A stretch of DNA of 64,000 nt. It comes from Cryptomeria japonica. Its lineage: Eukaryota > Streptophyta > Pinopsida > Cupressales > Cupressaceae. Each line of letters opens with the position of its first letter. The stretch's first letter is position 1. The notes beneath the pieces were generated by a model. It was not told where the DNA came from, made no database searches, and saw nothing but the letters and a program-made list of their open reading frames with translations. The translations under genes and the position numbers were made by a program. Of this stretch, positions 22,176 to 34,118 are shown one piece after another. Location of the stretch: NCBI RefSeq assembly GCF_030272615.1, contig NC_081405.1, forward strand, positions 568,353,095 to 568,417,094, written 5' to 3'.

Positions 22176-23008
22176 TGTGTCTCAAGGGGAGAGTATCCAC
22201 ACCATAGGAGGTTAGGATAAGGAGGTTAGGATGTGCAAGCTAAGATAGGTTTAATTAAACCCATGGTTAGATAGAATGGGTTAGGTTTAGAAGTGGTTAG
22301 GTTAGGTTGTTAGGAGTTAGGAGGCATGTGGGTAATTTGAATTTAAAAATTCAAATAATAGGAAAAGACTAATTAACTTTCAACAACTCATAAATTGATT
22401 TGTTTTAATTAATTAGAAGATTAGAAGAAATGAATTTAAATGGGGAGGGATTAATTAATTTGAATTAATTAATCAAAGGGGATTATTGAAATGAACCTAG
22501 TAAATAAATGCTTAGATTTATTAATAAGTAGATGAGTGGAAGAATTTAATCAAATTACTAATGAATTCAATTAAATTGGGGAGGGGTATTAATTAAATAA
22601 TTGCTTATTTAATCAACTATCTTCAGACCATTTTTAGGTGTATACAATCTCATTTAAAAAAAATAATAATCTACATGAAGTTTTTGATTTGTTAGTCTTT
22701 TTATTTTACTCCCGCTACTTCTTGGTAGCTTCATTCTTGTATTTGCATTGATTCAATAAAAAATATTCATAATCACCTACAAAATGATCATTTTCCTTAC
22801 ATGCAAATATTTGAGGACCACTTTTTAGAAATGTTTCTTGTAATAAATCCTTTATAATGATGCACAACACTGATATGGATTGGATAGGTATGTAAACCTT
22901 TGAATACAAATTTTTAATTTGGTCAAAAGGTTTCCATAATGCCATTTATTTTGTAGCACTACATAGTAAAACTATATGATTCTTTAATGTTAGACTCATT
23001 TCCGTCTA
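22176..23008. other. AT-rich spacer
   Basis: Purine-rich GGTTAGG-type stretches (22195-22325) are followed by AT-rich sequence with many AATTAATT motifs. A 76-codon minus frame at 22715-22945 has no recognisable motif. Confidence 0.45.
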
Positions 23009-24192
23009 TTTTTTTTTTTTAATATTAAAGATAGATAAAAAAAATTACACACTTAACAAGAAGAGTAGCTATCTAGGTAGTCCTCATTATCCACATGACA
23101 CCAAGAGTAACATAATAGCCATATAATGTAGTATGTTTGGCAACTATACAACTTATACAAAATTACATGCAATATATCATTCTATAACAAACTTCTTCTA
23201 GATATAAACATGTTTTGTGTTCCACTAGAGCTTGTATCTATTTCAAAAGTTTCTTCTTTCATTGCAATGCTCAACATCTCTCTAATCCAGGGGTGGATCA
23301 ATGTTTGACACTTCTTCATTTGAGTTCACAACCTCCATGGATGAGGTTTCTATTCGTTCACCATGTGGAACCTAGCCTTAGTCATTTTGTTCTTCTTATT
23401 AGTCTCTTCACGATGCTTCCCTTTGTCATTTCTGTCCTTGAGTTTGGTTTTGTTATATTCTCTAGAAAAGTCTCCCAATCCTTGCACAAAAGGTTTGTTT
23501 TCATCTTTGGTATAAGCCCACATATGTGCATATATAACTTCTAATGTATTAACCTAAACTATTCCATCCTCCAAAAACTTCATGAAGTTTTTTCTTGATA
23601 TGTCTAATATTACTATTACTTGCATAGCAACATGAAAAGATATGAGTCTCTTACAAGACTCAGTAAGCTCCCTCTTCACTCCTTGAAACTTCTCCTTGTT
23701 CCTTAATACCAAAATATGCAATAATATTTTAGTAAATAAAATTAACTAAAAAAGATTATAATCTTTATTTAGTTCAGACACTTTGCCAAACAAGATTTTA
23801 GAATCTACTATATTGTTAGTCCAACCTTTTATGTTATTGCAGAAGTGCATCCAAATTTCTTTAAATCTACAAAACAATTAAAAATAAATGTTAAATAGAA
23901 TCAAGTTGTCTACAAACATTACAAATATCAACATCCTTACTATACATTTTATAAGGCAAAATTTGAAATAGTAAAAACCATTAAAAAGGAGCCTTTTTAG
24001 GCTCCAAATAATTATTCCATAGCCTGCTAAACACATCTTGACACTGTTTTCTAGTTAATTGAAACTGCCAAACATTATTAAGATATTCAAACAAATCAAT
24101 ATTATTGCATAGGGTCTTATAAATCAACTTAGCATTAACATTACTCAGAGAAAACCCCCCTGTCCATTTATATCCTTGAAACAATAAATTTT
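23009..24192 (-). pseudogene. LINE L, 3' part: zinc-binding region and poly(A) tail
   Basis: The minus strand from 24192 encodes KWTGGFSLSNVNAKLIYKTL, VWQFQLTRKQCQDVFSRLW and LEPKKAP. Across stops it continues to a CNVCRQLDSI-HLFL stretch near 23900. This is the post-RT zinc-binding domain of plant LINEs. A run of 12 T on the plus strand (23009-23020) fits the poly(A) tail. The rest of the LINE is at 31298-32218, on the other side of inserted element J; the peptide reads across the junction once one AGTAA copy is removed. Confidence 0.72.
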
Positions 24193-24197
24193 AGTAA

Positions 24198-25440
24198 TGT
24201 TATTATAACTGGTGGACAACTGAGAGGGTGGGGGGGTGAATCAGTTGTCAACATATTATAAAACTTTAAGCTCACATAACCTTCTACTAGAATGCATTAA
24301 CCAAATACCAAGATAGTAGATGTAATAGTTAAGCATAAACATAAATTATAGAATAATTAACCAACCATCCATAACACATGACACCAAGATTTGTACGTGA
24401 AAAACATGGTAAAGGGAAAAACTATAGTGGGAAGCCTACCCACAGTCAGATAATACTTCTGCAACAAGTATGTGATTACAATAAGAGGGGCCTGCACATG
24501 CAGGAAGGCACACTGCCTAGAGCACACTGGTCATCACAAAAGGAGCCTCACTAACTACAAAGAAATCCAGACTACAATCCAGAAATAAGAATGAACTGCA
24601 AGAATAGAATATCCTATACCTGAGTACAGTTCTGGTTAAGCTCAATACGAGAGGTCTTAAACCTCTTTCACAAACCCAATTTGATCACCTACGATCAACC
24701 AAAACCTCTGCATATGATTACAACATTATTCACACATAGATAATCCTATATCCCATAAGACCCACATACCGTGATCTACAAAGAGATCTTACATCATTTT
24801 ATACCAACCCGAGACCTAAACAATTAGGTCAGCCACCTAAAAGATAATACAATAGATCTATTACATAATCCTGCAAACCAATGATAAACCAAGTCGACTT
24901 AAGACCGAAACAACATTTTCCAAACAATAAATCCAACTGGTGACGCATCGGGAGCATCAACCAACACGTTACAGAAACTAGTCCATAACCTAGCAGAATA
25001 ATACCGCGCCTATAATAGGTCACCATAAGACAAATAAAACACCACGATGAACTGGAACACAAACACGATAACCATCACCATCCTGATAACCTTCTAGAAG
25101 ATGCATGAACACCACTTATCAGATTCATCAAAAGATCTTCATCAAAGCGGTGCTGGTAAAAACCTTACCAGTGACTAAAAGGTTTACTAGAACAAATGAT
25201 ATCATCCAGATCATCAAATCATGAACCAGCTGAATGTGATACGCATTAGGAAAACATGAATAACCAATCCAAGCCAATACCACAAGTCGGACCAAATCAG
25301 AGAATACCAGAGATGGTCTCCAGATCAATATTATAGTCCAACCACTCTACCAGAAGCCGGTAGACAACAAAAAAACTAGTGTTGACATCAATGACAAAAC
25401 ATCAATGCAACACATAATCAATTCCTCCAAATTGCCAACA
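24198..25440 (-). repeat. 3' LTR of element J
   Basis: Plus-sense ends are TGTTATTATAACTGG and AATTGCCAACA. A perfect 9-bp inverted repeat GACAACTGA (24215-24223) / TCAGTTGTC (24241-24249) encloses the G-run loop. GTGGG/CCCAC is at 24427-24443 and CCTGC-ACAT-GCAGG at 24491-24504. A TATA-like site (TATAAAA, minus) lies at 24797-24803. Confidence 0.94.
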
Positions 25441-25454
25441 ATCTCCCCCTTTGG
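25441..25454 (-). promoter_or_regulatory. Polypurine tract of element J
   Basis: The minus strand reads CCAAAGGGGGAGAT immediately before TGTTGGCA, the same as in elements A and B. From here to about 25840 there is only non-coding 3' leader of the element. Confidence 0.86.
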
Positions 25455-25839
25455 CATTGATGGCAACACTAGATGTGAAAAACATCCAAGTGCCAAGAAA
25501 AGGCCAAACAAGTCTCCCCCAATGGAAGACATCCAACAAACTCTCCAAGATGATATGACAATGAATTTCTAAACCAAAAACCAAAATCCCCTTGAAAATG
25601 ATATCATAGTAAAGCTTTGTTTTTCACATATATCTCTCCCGCTTTGACATCAATGCTAAAAATCTGACATAAACATCAAAGAAAAAACATAAAACCTCTG
25701 AACCACATAGCTAACTACTCCCCCTAAGTAGTAGGATCAACACATCAATTCGAAATGAATGATAGAACTGATAGATGCATACTGGACTGATGCCAATCAC
25801 CATCACTCAAGTCTCTACCGGAGGGGCAGAAACTCAAAA

Positions 25840-26395
25840 TCTGTATTTGAAGTACTCAAATGATTCCTTAGGCAAAGGTTTAGTGAAGATATCTACAATT
25901 TGCTCTTTAGTTTTCACATAGACTTCATTTGCTTCCACCTTCTCCTTCAGAAAATTATACTTGATAGAAATGTGCTTAGTCTTAGAGTGAAATACCAGAT
26001 TCTTTGATATATCAATAGCAACAGAATTATCATAGTGAATAACTACCGGTTAATTACAATCAACCCTTATATCCTTTAACATTTGCTTAATCCATAAAAC
26101 TTGTGTACAGTTAGTAGTAGCAACAACATACTCAGATTCAATAGTAGATAAAGAAGTGCATGATTGCATCTTGCTGATCCATGAAACAAGTTTCTTTCCA
26201 AGAAAGAAAGCTCCATTGGATGTGCTCTTCCGATCATCAACATCTCTAGCCCAATCAACATTTGTATATGCACATAGTGCAAATTTATCATCTTTAGGAT
26301 ACCCCAAACCATACTCAGTTGTTCCTTGCAAATACCTAAAAAATCTTTTTCACCGGACACTCATGATTCTCTCTAGGATCACTCTAATATCTTGA
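25840..26395 (-). pseudogene. Copia RNase H and C-terminal tail (element J)
   Basis: RNase H removes the RNA strand during reverse transcription. The frame at 26050-26331 reads GTTEYGLGYPKDD, then YTNVDWARDVDDRKSTSNG, SWISKMQSCTSLSTIESEYV and TQVLWIKQMLKD. The catalytic aspartate of the usual SDADWAG motif is Asn here, and the glutamate sits in the TIESEY motif. A TAA near 26048 precedes the HYDNSVAIDISKN stretch and the tail EQIVDIFTKPLPKESFEYFK, which closes the polyprotein. Confidence 0.9.
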
Positions 26396-26491
26396 TACAA
26401 TACAAACAACATTCATTATATTCGGTCTAGTCTGAGTCAGATATAACAAACCTCCAGTCATAGATTTGTACCTTGTAGGATTTACTGGAGC

Positions 26492-27385
26492 TTATACATC
26501 TTTCTTTGTCAATTTCTCACTTGTAACCATAGGGGTACCAACCCGTTTAGAATTTTCCATACCAAATTTCTTCAACAACTCTCTAGCATACTTAGTTTGA
26601 CAGATGAAAATACCTTTATCATTCTGAGTAATATGCAAACCTAAGAAAAATTTCATCTCCCCAATCATAGACATCTCAAATTCATTCTTCATATTTTTAG
26701 AGAATTCCATGCATAATTTATGCTTACCTCCAAAAATGATATCATCAACAAATAATTCAACAATCAATATGTCATCATCAGTGATCTTATAATATAAGTT
26801 ACTGTCAACATTAACTTTAGTGAAACCAAGCTTCAAAATATATTTGTCCAATCTGGCATACCAAGCTGTAGGGGCTTGTTTCAATCCATATAATGCTTTC
26901 CTTAAGCTACAAACCATGTTTTTATCATCTGAAAGTGAAAAACCATCAGGTTGCTCAATATAAACTTCCTCTTCAAGATCTCCATTAAAAAATGCACATT
27001 TAACATCCATTTGATAAACCTTGTATTTCTTATGGGCAACATAAGCAAGAAATAATCTCATAGCTTCAATCCTAGCTACCAGAGCAAAAGTCTCATCATA
27101 ATCAATTCCTTCCTTCAGAGAATATCCTTTACATACCAATCTATCCTTATTCCTCACAACTTGTCCATCCTCATTTAATTTATTCCTAAAAACCCATTTA
27201 GTTCCAATAACATTCTTATTTTTAGGCTGGGGAACTAAAGTCCATGTGTTATTATTTTCAATCCGATCTAATTCCTCTTCCATAGCTTTCATCCAACATT
27301 CACCTTTACAAGCTTCAATAACCAATGACGGTTCAACTCGAGAAATTAAACATACCTCATTAGTTGCCAACCTTCTTCTTGTCAT
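26492..27385 (-). CDS. Copia reverse transcriptase domain, open frame (element J)
   Basis: This is the longest intact pol segment in the window, 297 codons. It has [88 protein letters not shown], then the catalytic box [11 protein letters not shown] and [19 protein letters not shown]. The usual copia box is YVDD and here it is FVDD. All three carboxylate residues appear present. The frame starts at an internal Met and ends at TAA, so it is a piece of the polyprotein and unlikely to be expressed as such. Confidence 0.9.
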   Translation of the reverse strand: MTRRRLATNEVCLISRVEPSLVIEACKGECWMKAMEEELDRIENNNTWTLVPQPKNKNVIGTKWVFRNKLNEDGQVVRNKDRLVCKGYSLKEGIDYDETFALVARIEAMRLFLAYVAHKKYKVYQMDVKCAFFNGDLEEEVYIEQPDGFSLSDDKNMVCSLRKALYGLKQAPTAWYARLDKYILKLGFTKVNVDSNLYYKITDDDILIVELFVDDIIFGGKHKLCMEFSKNMKNEFEMSMIGEMKFFLGLHITQNDKGIFICQTKYARELLKKFGMENSKRVGTPMVTSEKLTKKDV

Positions 27386-27579
27386 TACTCCTTTGTCCTT
27401 ATCTCCAATGATCTGATCTTTTGAATGATTTAACCTTACATACCGAGGAGTCTTTTGACATTCTATTTCCCTGCTCTAATCTTCAGTCACTGTTGAATTT
27501 TCTAATACTGCTGGAGTAACTGGTTCAACATTCTATTTCGGTATAGGTGCTACCGGTTCAGTTATGATCATCTCCACTT

Positions 27580-28460
27580 TTAGTTCTCTCTCATAAGTTC
27601 TGATTTGATGTTTGTACAACTCATCCACCTTGACATTAGTGCTCTCCACAATTCTCTGCATTCTCTTGTTATAACATCTATATGCTTTTCTTTAATTAGA
27701 ATAACTAAGAAATATCCGTTCATCACATCTAGGATCAAACTTTCTAATTGAATCATCTCTTTTGATATAGCATTTACTACCGAAGATTTTGAAATACTTA
27801 ACTGAAGGTGTATGACCAAACCATAACTCATAAGGTGACTTACCGGTGTCTCCTTTTATATGAACTCTATTGAATATGTATACCATCGTGCTCACATCTT
27901 CTCTGCAATAGATATGAGGTAGATTAGATTCCATCATCATAGCTCTAGCTACATCCAAGATAGTTTTGTTCTTTCTTTCCACAACACCATTATGTTGAGG
28001 TGTCCAGGGGACAGACAACTATCTCCTTATCCCACGCTTCTCACAATAGTTGTTAAATTCATCGGATGTGAATTCACCACCCTGATCTAACCTTAAGCAT
28101 TCAATCTTCAATCATGTCCATGTCTCAACTTTAGCTTTAAAGATCTTAAACTTTTCAAAAGCTTTAGATTTTTCCTTCAGAAAAGTAATCCACATTATTC
28201 TAGAATAGTCATCAATGATTAACATAAAATATCTGTCACCCTGAAAAACTCTTTATTCTAGTAGGACCACATAAATCAGTATGAATAAGATCAAGAACAT
28301 CATTAGATTTATCTTGAATACTCTTAAAAGAAGTTCTGGTCTGCTTTCCCAATTGACATTCCTTACATATCGGATTATAGGGCTTCATAATCTTAGGTAT
28401 ATCTCTAACAACCTTAGTTAAACTGATCTTTACAATGCAATCAAAATTCACATGACACAA
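27580..28460 (-). pseudogene. Copia integrase (element J)
   Basis: The zinc-binding half shows CHVNFDCIVKIS and PYNPICKECQLGKQTRT. The core shows LIHTDLCGPTRIKS, a D-x-GGEFTSDEF block near 28070, and PQHNGVVERKNKTILD with the catalytic Glu. A further block has HIKGDTGKSPYELWFGHTP and FGSKCYIKRDDSIRKFDP. The three catalytic acidic residues appear kept, but two frameshifts and several stops (28030-28235) interrupt the core. The C-terminal extension runs into a Pro/Val-rich linker before the reverse transcriptase. Confidence 0.9.
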
Positions 28461-28545
28461 CCTCTTATGCTATAGCCAACTCATCAATTTGTGAAATCAA
28501 ATATGTCTTCTCAACGGAGTTCAAATGAAAGATGTTACCTTTAGT

Positions 28546-28737
28546 CTATGTACCGATTGCAATCTCCAAACCGGATCTGTTAATGATTTTGCATTTTCCA
28601 TCCTTGAATGGTAATTGAAATCCCTTATCCACCAACAATCCTACACTCAAAAGATTATGCCTTAAAACTTCAACATAATAAACATTATCAATATTATGCT
28701 TACCATCCATTGATCTAGTTTCTCTTCCTATGATCAT
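28546..28737 (-). pseudogene. Gag-pre-integrase segment (element J)
   Basis: It reads MDGKHNIDNVYYVEVLRHNL, LLSVGLLVDKGFQLPFKDGK and CKIINRSG, the typical stretch between copia protease and integrase (normally ..V.YV..L..NLLSVGQL). It follows the protease frame with only a few bases between. Confidence 0.85.
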
Positions 28738-29417
28738 GCATGCTTTGTCATCTCCAATCTAACCAGTCCACCATCAAATTCTTGCAAAGATAAAGACTTC
28801 CTTTTATCTCCAATAATATGATGTGAATAACCACTGTCTATCACCCATTCATCCTTGTCTTCAATTTTAGCAGCAAGCGCCTTTTCCTCATTTTGAATAA
28901 CAGGTACCAGAGCATCTTCTTTAATAGTCAAAAATACCCATTCCTCACCATTACCGGATCTAGTAGTTGAATCTTGTGCTGGTTCATCATCAGAATCAGT
29001 TACACGTTCCTCATCCGCATAGTAACATGATTTGTCTTTGTTTCTCCTGTACTTATGCTTGTTCTGATAATCATGGTTAGGCCTAAAATATCTTCTAGCT
29101 TTCTCTTCAAATCTTGAATTCCTCCCAGGACATCTAGATGCAAATTGACCTATCTTATTACATGCAAAACATTTAAAAGGTGATTTTATTTCATACTTAC
29201 TTCTAGCAGGACCTTTAGGTACTCTTCTAGAAAATAGGGCTTCTAGTTGCTTAAACTCCTCATCTTCTTTCTTCATTTCATCCAGTTCCTTCACATATAA
29301 AGCTTTCCAATCAATCTTGCCAGTTGATGATGTAGGTGCATGAAAAGAAGATTTAGTCTTTGCAACTCCTTGAGGACCAAATTCTTCAAGCTCAAAAGAA
29401 GACAATTTTCCAACCAA
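28734..29417 (-). pseudogene. Gag C-terminus with zinc knuckle, and protease (element J)
   Basis: The 227-codon frame begins VGKLSSFELEEFGPQG, continues with WKALYVKELDEMKKEDEEFK and a knuckle CFACNKIGQFASRC in which the required His is Gln. An acidic linker follows, then the protease site EWVIDSGYSHHIIGDK, in which the catalytic D-S-G is intact. Gag knuckles bind RNA; the protease cleaves the polyprotein. The loss of the knuckle His suggests this copy was inactive. Confidence 0.88.
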
Positions 29418-29429
29418 AGTATTCTAGTT

Positions 29430-30005
29430 AACATAAGTGTTAGCCATTGTTCTCAACTCATTAATTGCAATAGCCTTCATCTTGTAAGTCGGTGGAAAAG
29501 CTCTCAAAACTTCATAAGAAATTTCATCTTTGCTCAGAGATCCACCACAACACTAAATTCCCATAACAATTTCATTAACTCTTTTCATGAAACCAATAAT
29601 CCTTTCATCTTCTTCCATCTTCAGGTTCTCATACTTTACCCGGTAACCATCAAGTTTAGCATTTTTAATAATATGGTCACCTTCATTCAAAGCTTCCAAC
29701 TTATCCCATATAGCCTTTGCATTAGATTGGTCAGTTAATCTCATAATTTGTTGATCAGATAGTGTGTTCAAGAGTGCTTCTCTATCTCTACAATCATTTT
29801 CAATGTCCTTATCTAGGCTTGTTGGAGGAGGATTATTAGATGTCTGATTATGAGGAGTATAGCCTTTCTCCATGATCTCCCAAATTTCTTTCCAAATACA
29901 TCTCAAATGAGTATCCATCTAAATCTTCCATACTCTATAATTTGTTGAATCAAGCTTAGGGGTTTCTCTTCGAAAAATAGATGCAGTTGAATTATTAGTT
30001 GCCAT
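29430..30005 (-). pseudogene. Copia Gag N-terminal half (element J)
   Basis: The start codon is at 30005, 46 bases from the primer site. It gives MATNNSTASIFRRETPKLDS and TNYRVWKI, then a TAG, then the frame 29918-29553 with DTHLRCIWKEIWEIMEKGY, LSDQQIMRLTDQSNAKAIWD and MEEDERIIGFMKRVNEIVMG, then another TAG. Its sequence is of the UBN2/Gag-polypeptide type found across plant copia elements. Confidence 0.9.
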
Positions 30006-30050
30006 AGGATCTTCCTCAAGCAATTAAGATTTTGCAAAAAGAGGACCAAT

Positions 30051-30063
30051 CTTTGATATCAAT
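30051..30063 (-). promoter_or_regulatory. Primer binding site, element J (decayed)
   Basis: The minus strand reads ATTGATATCAAAG. It matches ATTGGTATCAGAG with two G-to-A changes and abuts the LTR at 30064. Confidence 0.78.
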
Positions 30064-31292
30064 TGTTAGGATAACCGGTGGACAACTGAGAGGAGCGGGG
30101 GTGAATCATTTGTCAAAAAATTATAAAACTTTAAGCTCACATAACCTTCTACTAGAATGCATAAACCAAATACCAAAATAGCAGATGTAATAGTTAAGCA
30201 TAAACATAAATTTTAGAATAATTAACCAACCATCCATAACACATGACACCAAGATTTGTACATGAAAAACCCGGTAAAGGGAAAAACTATAGTGGGAAGC
30301 CTACCCACAGTCAGATAATACTTCTGCAACAAGTATGTGATTACAATAAGAGGGGCCTATACATGTAGGAAGGCACACTAGTCATCACAAAAGGAACCTC
30401 ACTAACTACAAATAAATCTAGACTACAATCTGGAAATAAGAATGAACTGCAAGAATAGAATATCCTATACCTGAGTACAGTTCCGGTTAAGCTCAATACT
30501 GGAGGTCTTAAACCTCTTTCACAAACCCAATTCGATCACCTATGATCGACCAAAACCTCTGCATATGATTACAATATTATTCACACACAGATAATCCTAT
30601 ATCCCACAACACCCACATACCGTGATCTACAAAGAGATCTTACATCATGTTTATACCAACCCAGGACCTAAACAATTAGGTTCACCACCTAAAAGATAAT
30701 ACAATATATCTGTTACATAATCCCACAAGCCAATGATAAACCAAGTTGGCCTAAGACTGAAATAACATAATCCAAACAATAAATCCAATCGGTGATGCAT
30801 CAAGAGCATCAACCAACATGTTACACAAACTGGTCCATAACCTATCAAAATAACACCAGACCTATAATAGGTCGCCATAAGCTAAATGAAACACCATGAT
30901 CAATTGGAATACAAACACGATAACCATCAACATCCTGATAACCTTCTAGAATCTGCACCAACACCACTTATAGGATTCATCAAAAGATCTTCATCAAAGC
31001 ACTGCCGGTAAAACCCTTATCGGTGACCAAAAGGCTTACTAGAACAAATAATAGCATCTAGATCAATAAATCCCGATCTAAATGAATGTGATATGTATCA
31101 GGAACACATGAATAACCAATGCAAGCCAATACCACAAGCCATACCAAATGAAAGAATACCAGAGATGGTCTCTAGATCAATATCATAGTCCAACCACTCT
31201 ATCGGAAACCGATAGACAACAAAACAACTAGTGTTGACATCAATGACAAAACACCAATGGAACACATAATCAATTCCTCCAAATTTCCAGCA
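30064..31292 (-). repeat. 5' LTR of element J
   Basis: It is the partner of 24198-25440. The G-run hairpin GACAACTGA (30081-30089) / TCATTTGTC (30106-30114) has one mismatch. The ACAT hairpin has changed to CCTAT-ACAT-GTAGG (30356-30369), so both arms changed and pairing is kept. A TATA-like site (TATAAAC, minus) lies at 30649-30655. The outer end reads TTTCCAGCA. Confidence 0.93.
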
Positions 31293-31297
31293 AGTAA

Positions 31298-32218
31298 TGC
31301 ACGTCCTTGGCAACCCAAGAGGAGTGCATGCCTCTCTAAGAACATAATATTTTCTTCAGTTAGATTGAGAAATATGAAATTCCCGTCTTAGAATGACCTA
31401 TGATTTAAAATGACCATCTAAGAGGATACCATTGTATGATTTAATATACTTCAGGCACCACTTCTTAGTAGAGAAGCCTTGAAAAAGAGAAAGTGGCTTG
31501 TCTATGTGGTATATATTTCACTAGATAGATCTACTATCTTTAAGTTTATTATTATTTACTATAATATTATTATGAGTGATGAGACTCTTGACAAATTCAA
31601 AAGATTTGTAGATGGAATTGAACACAATCGATCCAATAGGTGCCACTGGAAAGTTACCAATAAGTAAATCATTAAGGAGTAGTTTCCAAGTCTTGGCCTA
31701 TCTAAGGACAAAGGTTCTAATATTAATTATGACAAGGACTTTCCAAGGCTCATCCCCTTTTAAAGATTTCATGATCCATTTTGTTGCTAGTGCTATGCCT
31801 TGAATCTTGAGGTCCTTTAGGCTATATCCATCCAATTTCTTGTTAAGACAACACCATTTTCATTTAACCACATACTGCTTGTTTTTTTCCTTTTCCATTA
31901 AACCAAAGTAATTTCTTAATTTTCTTTTGAATATCATTGACTTGATAACTACTGAACAACCAACCAAAAGAATAATATACACTATATGAGGATAGAATCT
32001 TCTAATAGACTTGAATCCTCCCAACTAGAGAAAGGAATTGTTTCTTCCACTTCCCCAACTTTTGATCAATCTTATCTTTTATCCTAATCCACATATATTT
32101 TAGGCAAGGATTTAGGGCAAAGGGGATGCCTAGGTATCTTACTTGTTTCTCAGGTCCACCTCACTGAAAATTGCATTTTTTAAAGCAATAAGGGGGCTCA
32201 TTACTCCATCCTAGAATA
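31298..32218 (-). pseudogene. LINE L, 5' part: end of reverse transcriptase domain
   Basis: From about 32165 leftward the minus strand reads QVRYLGIPFALNPCLKYMW, then KLGKWKKQFLSLVGRIQVYQ, then SSYSVYYSFGWLFSSYQVND and IQKKIKKLLWFNGKGKK. This is the conserved region after the catalytic core of plant LINE reverse transcriptase. Stops become frequent further left. The LINE was cut on its right by the LTR of element D at 32219 and on its left by element J. The catalytic core would lie upstream, beyond D and E, outside the window. Confidence 0.8.
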
Positions 32219-32657
32219 TGTTGGGATCCAATAACACTGAGAGGGGGGTGAATCAATGTTCTGTCGGTAAGATATGATTTTACCTTTTTATAACATACAC
32301 ATATAAACTGGTAAATGAAGAAACATATAACTTGAAGCAAATAAACCATCCACATAAATGAACACCATAACACACATAATTTATACATGGAAAACCTCAA
32401 AGAGGAAAAACCACGGTGGGATTTGTGACCCACAATATCACGTGACTGGCCATATGAAAGATATTACATAAAATGGGGGCCTTCACATGGAGGAAGGCAC
32501 ACTCCCTAGAGCACATTGCTCGTCACAAAAGAGTTTCACTAACTACAAGCCTCTGCTTGAAATAAAACAATATTAATGAACTCACAAATGCATCTGCTAT
32601 GCCAAAAAAAGTTTCGGTTATAGTTTTTCTCTGTACCGGTTCATAAACCCTGAACAT
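32219..32657 (-). repeat. Element D LTR, left piece
   Basis: It starts TGTTGGGATCC and has the family hairpins: AACACTGA/TCAATGTT (32233-32240 and 32253-32260, one mismatch) around a 6-G loop, CCTC/GAGG at 32395-32405 and CCTTC-ACAT-GGAGG at 32480-32493. Element C interrupts it at the duplication AACAT. The rest is at 40238-40419. No internal region of D is in the window, so its coding content is unknown. Confidence 0.8.
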
Positions 32658-33838
32658 TGATGAATACTAAGAGGGGGGGGGGTGAATTAGTATACTAATA
32701 AATACTAAACTTAAACACTTAAACAATTTAGCAGTAAACCGGTATAACATTTTTACTAACAAACCGGTTAACATAAATGCAAACCAAACAACAAATAAGG
32801 CATTCACCCACAGAAGCACAATCACCATAACACGATATTTTGACATGGAAACCCAAATGGGAAAAACCACGGTGAGATGAAACTCACAAGTAATTATCTG
32901 CAGAATAGTAACTAGACTGGTTAAGGTCATACAATGTTCTTTGCCAGAACAGATCCTATTAGGAATCTCAATCTCTGTTAGGAGATAAGTCCGATTAAAG
33001 ACTACCTTGTGAGAGGATTTTAGATCCACAGTTGTGAACCACCTTGTTAGAGGATTTACAAAGGCTTTGCTAGGCCTACCCGATTAAGGGTTACAGACTT
33101 GTCGAAGATGTGAGTAATCAACAAGTGAGTGATCTAAATACTAGCACAATATGCTTGGTTAGATCCTTGATAGCTCATTGTTGATGCATTTCAACATTAC
33201 TTCAGTCTTCAAAATCTCCACACTCTATTTCTTCACACAGACCTAATCTTCTTCTATGATCGCACATGCAAAACCCTCATCAACCACCTAAAACCCTAAC
33301 AACCATCTAAAACCCTAGACATGATGTCCTTATAAAGGAATTTGATTTCATGTCGGTCCAATAGGATTACATTGCAAGTTCCTAGGTTTAGTGCATCTGG
33401 ACACATTTGGTAACACAACACAGAATCACTGCCAAAGTGTCGGTGGATGATAACTCATCACAAAAATAATACCGGTTGGTAACTCATCACAAAGTAATAC
33501 TAGTTCGTACATTTACCTATTACCGGTTCACATATTTTACCGATTACCAGTTCACACATTTTACCAATTACCGGTTTGCCAAAATGAAGACTGGAAAAAT
33601 GATAACAACTGCTTTGTTTCTTCGTACCTCTTTGGGATCCTCAAAATGCTTGAGGTCTTCATACCGCTTGGGATCTGTAAACACTTTCTGCAAAACATCG
33701 ATAGTCTAAAGACTATAATACATAATACCGGTTGGAACAAATACCAGTTGAGCATAACTCATACATACAAAAAGTGATCTCAAAGCAAGTGTATGTCCAT
33801 TAATGACAATCACAACAACATCACCAAAAATGCCAACA
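32658..33838 (-). repeat. 3' LTR of element C
   Basis: Plus-sense ends are TGATGAATACTAAG and ATGCCAACA. The G-run hairpin ATACTAA (32664-32670) / TTAGTAT (32687-32693) is perfect. CCCA/TGGG is at 32852-32861 and GTGAG/CTCAC at 32872-32887. Repeated TTACCGGTTCACATATTT-like units occur at about 33520-33580. A TATA-like site (minus TTTATAAGG) is at 33328-33336. Confidence 0.93.
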
Positions 33839-33852
33839 ATCTTCCCCTTTGG
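33839..33852 (-). promoter_or_regulatory. Polypurine tract of element C
   Basis: The minus strand reads CCAAAGGGGAAGAT before TGTTGGCA. From here to 34118 only non-coding 3' leader is seen. Confidence 0.84.
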
Positions 33853-34118
33853 CATTGATGGCAACACTTAGGAAAATTTTTGACATCTAAGTGTTTTACA
33901 ACAAAAATATGCCATAATCAAAATTACTCCCCCTAAGCATATACACTACCCCTTTTGCAGAAAATACAATGTATACTACTCCCTTACAGAGATAAACATG
34001 AAAGTATACATAACATGCATCAAAATTTTAAATACAAAATACTACTCCCCCTTTGTCAACAATGACAAATTATTGTAGAATAACCCCTGTTTCTCATTAT
34101 CATTAATATAATAAATGT

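Larger units (their letters stand above)
24198..31292 (-). mobile_element. Element J: full-length Ty1/copia retrotransposon
   Basis: The element is 7,095 bp with LTRs of 1,243 and 1,229 bp and a perfect 5-bp duplication AGTAA at 24193-24197 and 31293-31297. The interior has, in the minus sense, Gag, zinc knuckle, protease, integrase, reverse transcriptase and RNase H in copia order. Stops and shifts break the polyprotein. It sits inside LINE L. Its primer site, polypurine tract and LTR hairpins match the pol-less elements, which makes its family the best local candidate for an enzyme donor. Confidence 0.95.

Noticed and set aside
33240-33340. AAACCCTAA words resembling plant telomere repeats in the LTR of C
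   Set aside because: Only two or three scattered copies with other bases between; not a telomere array.
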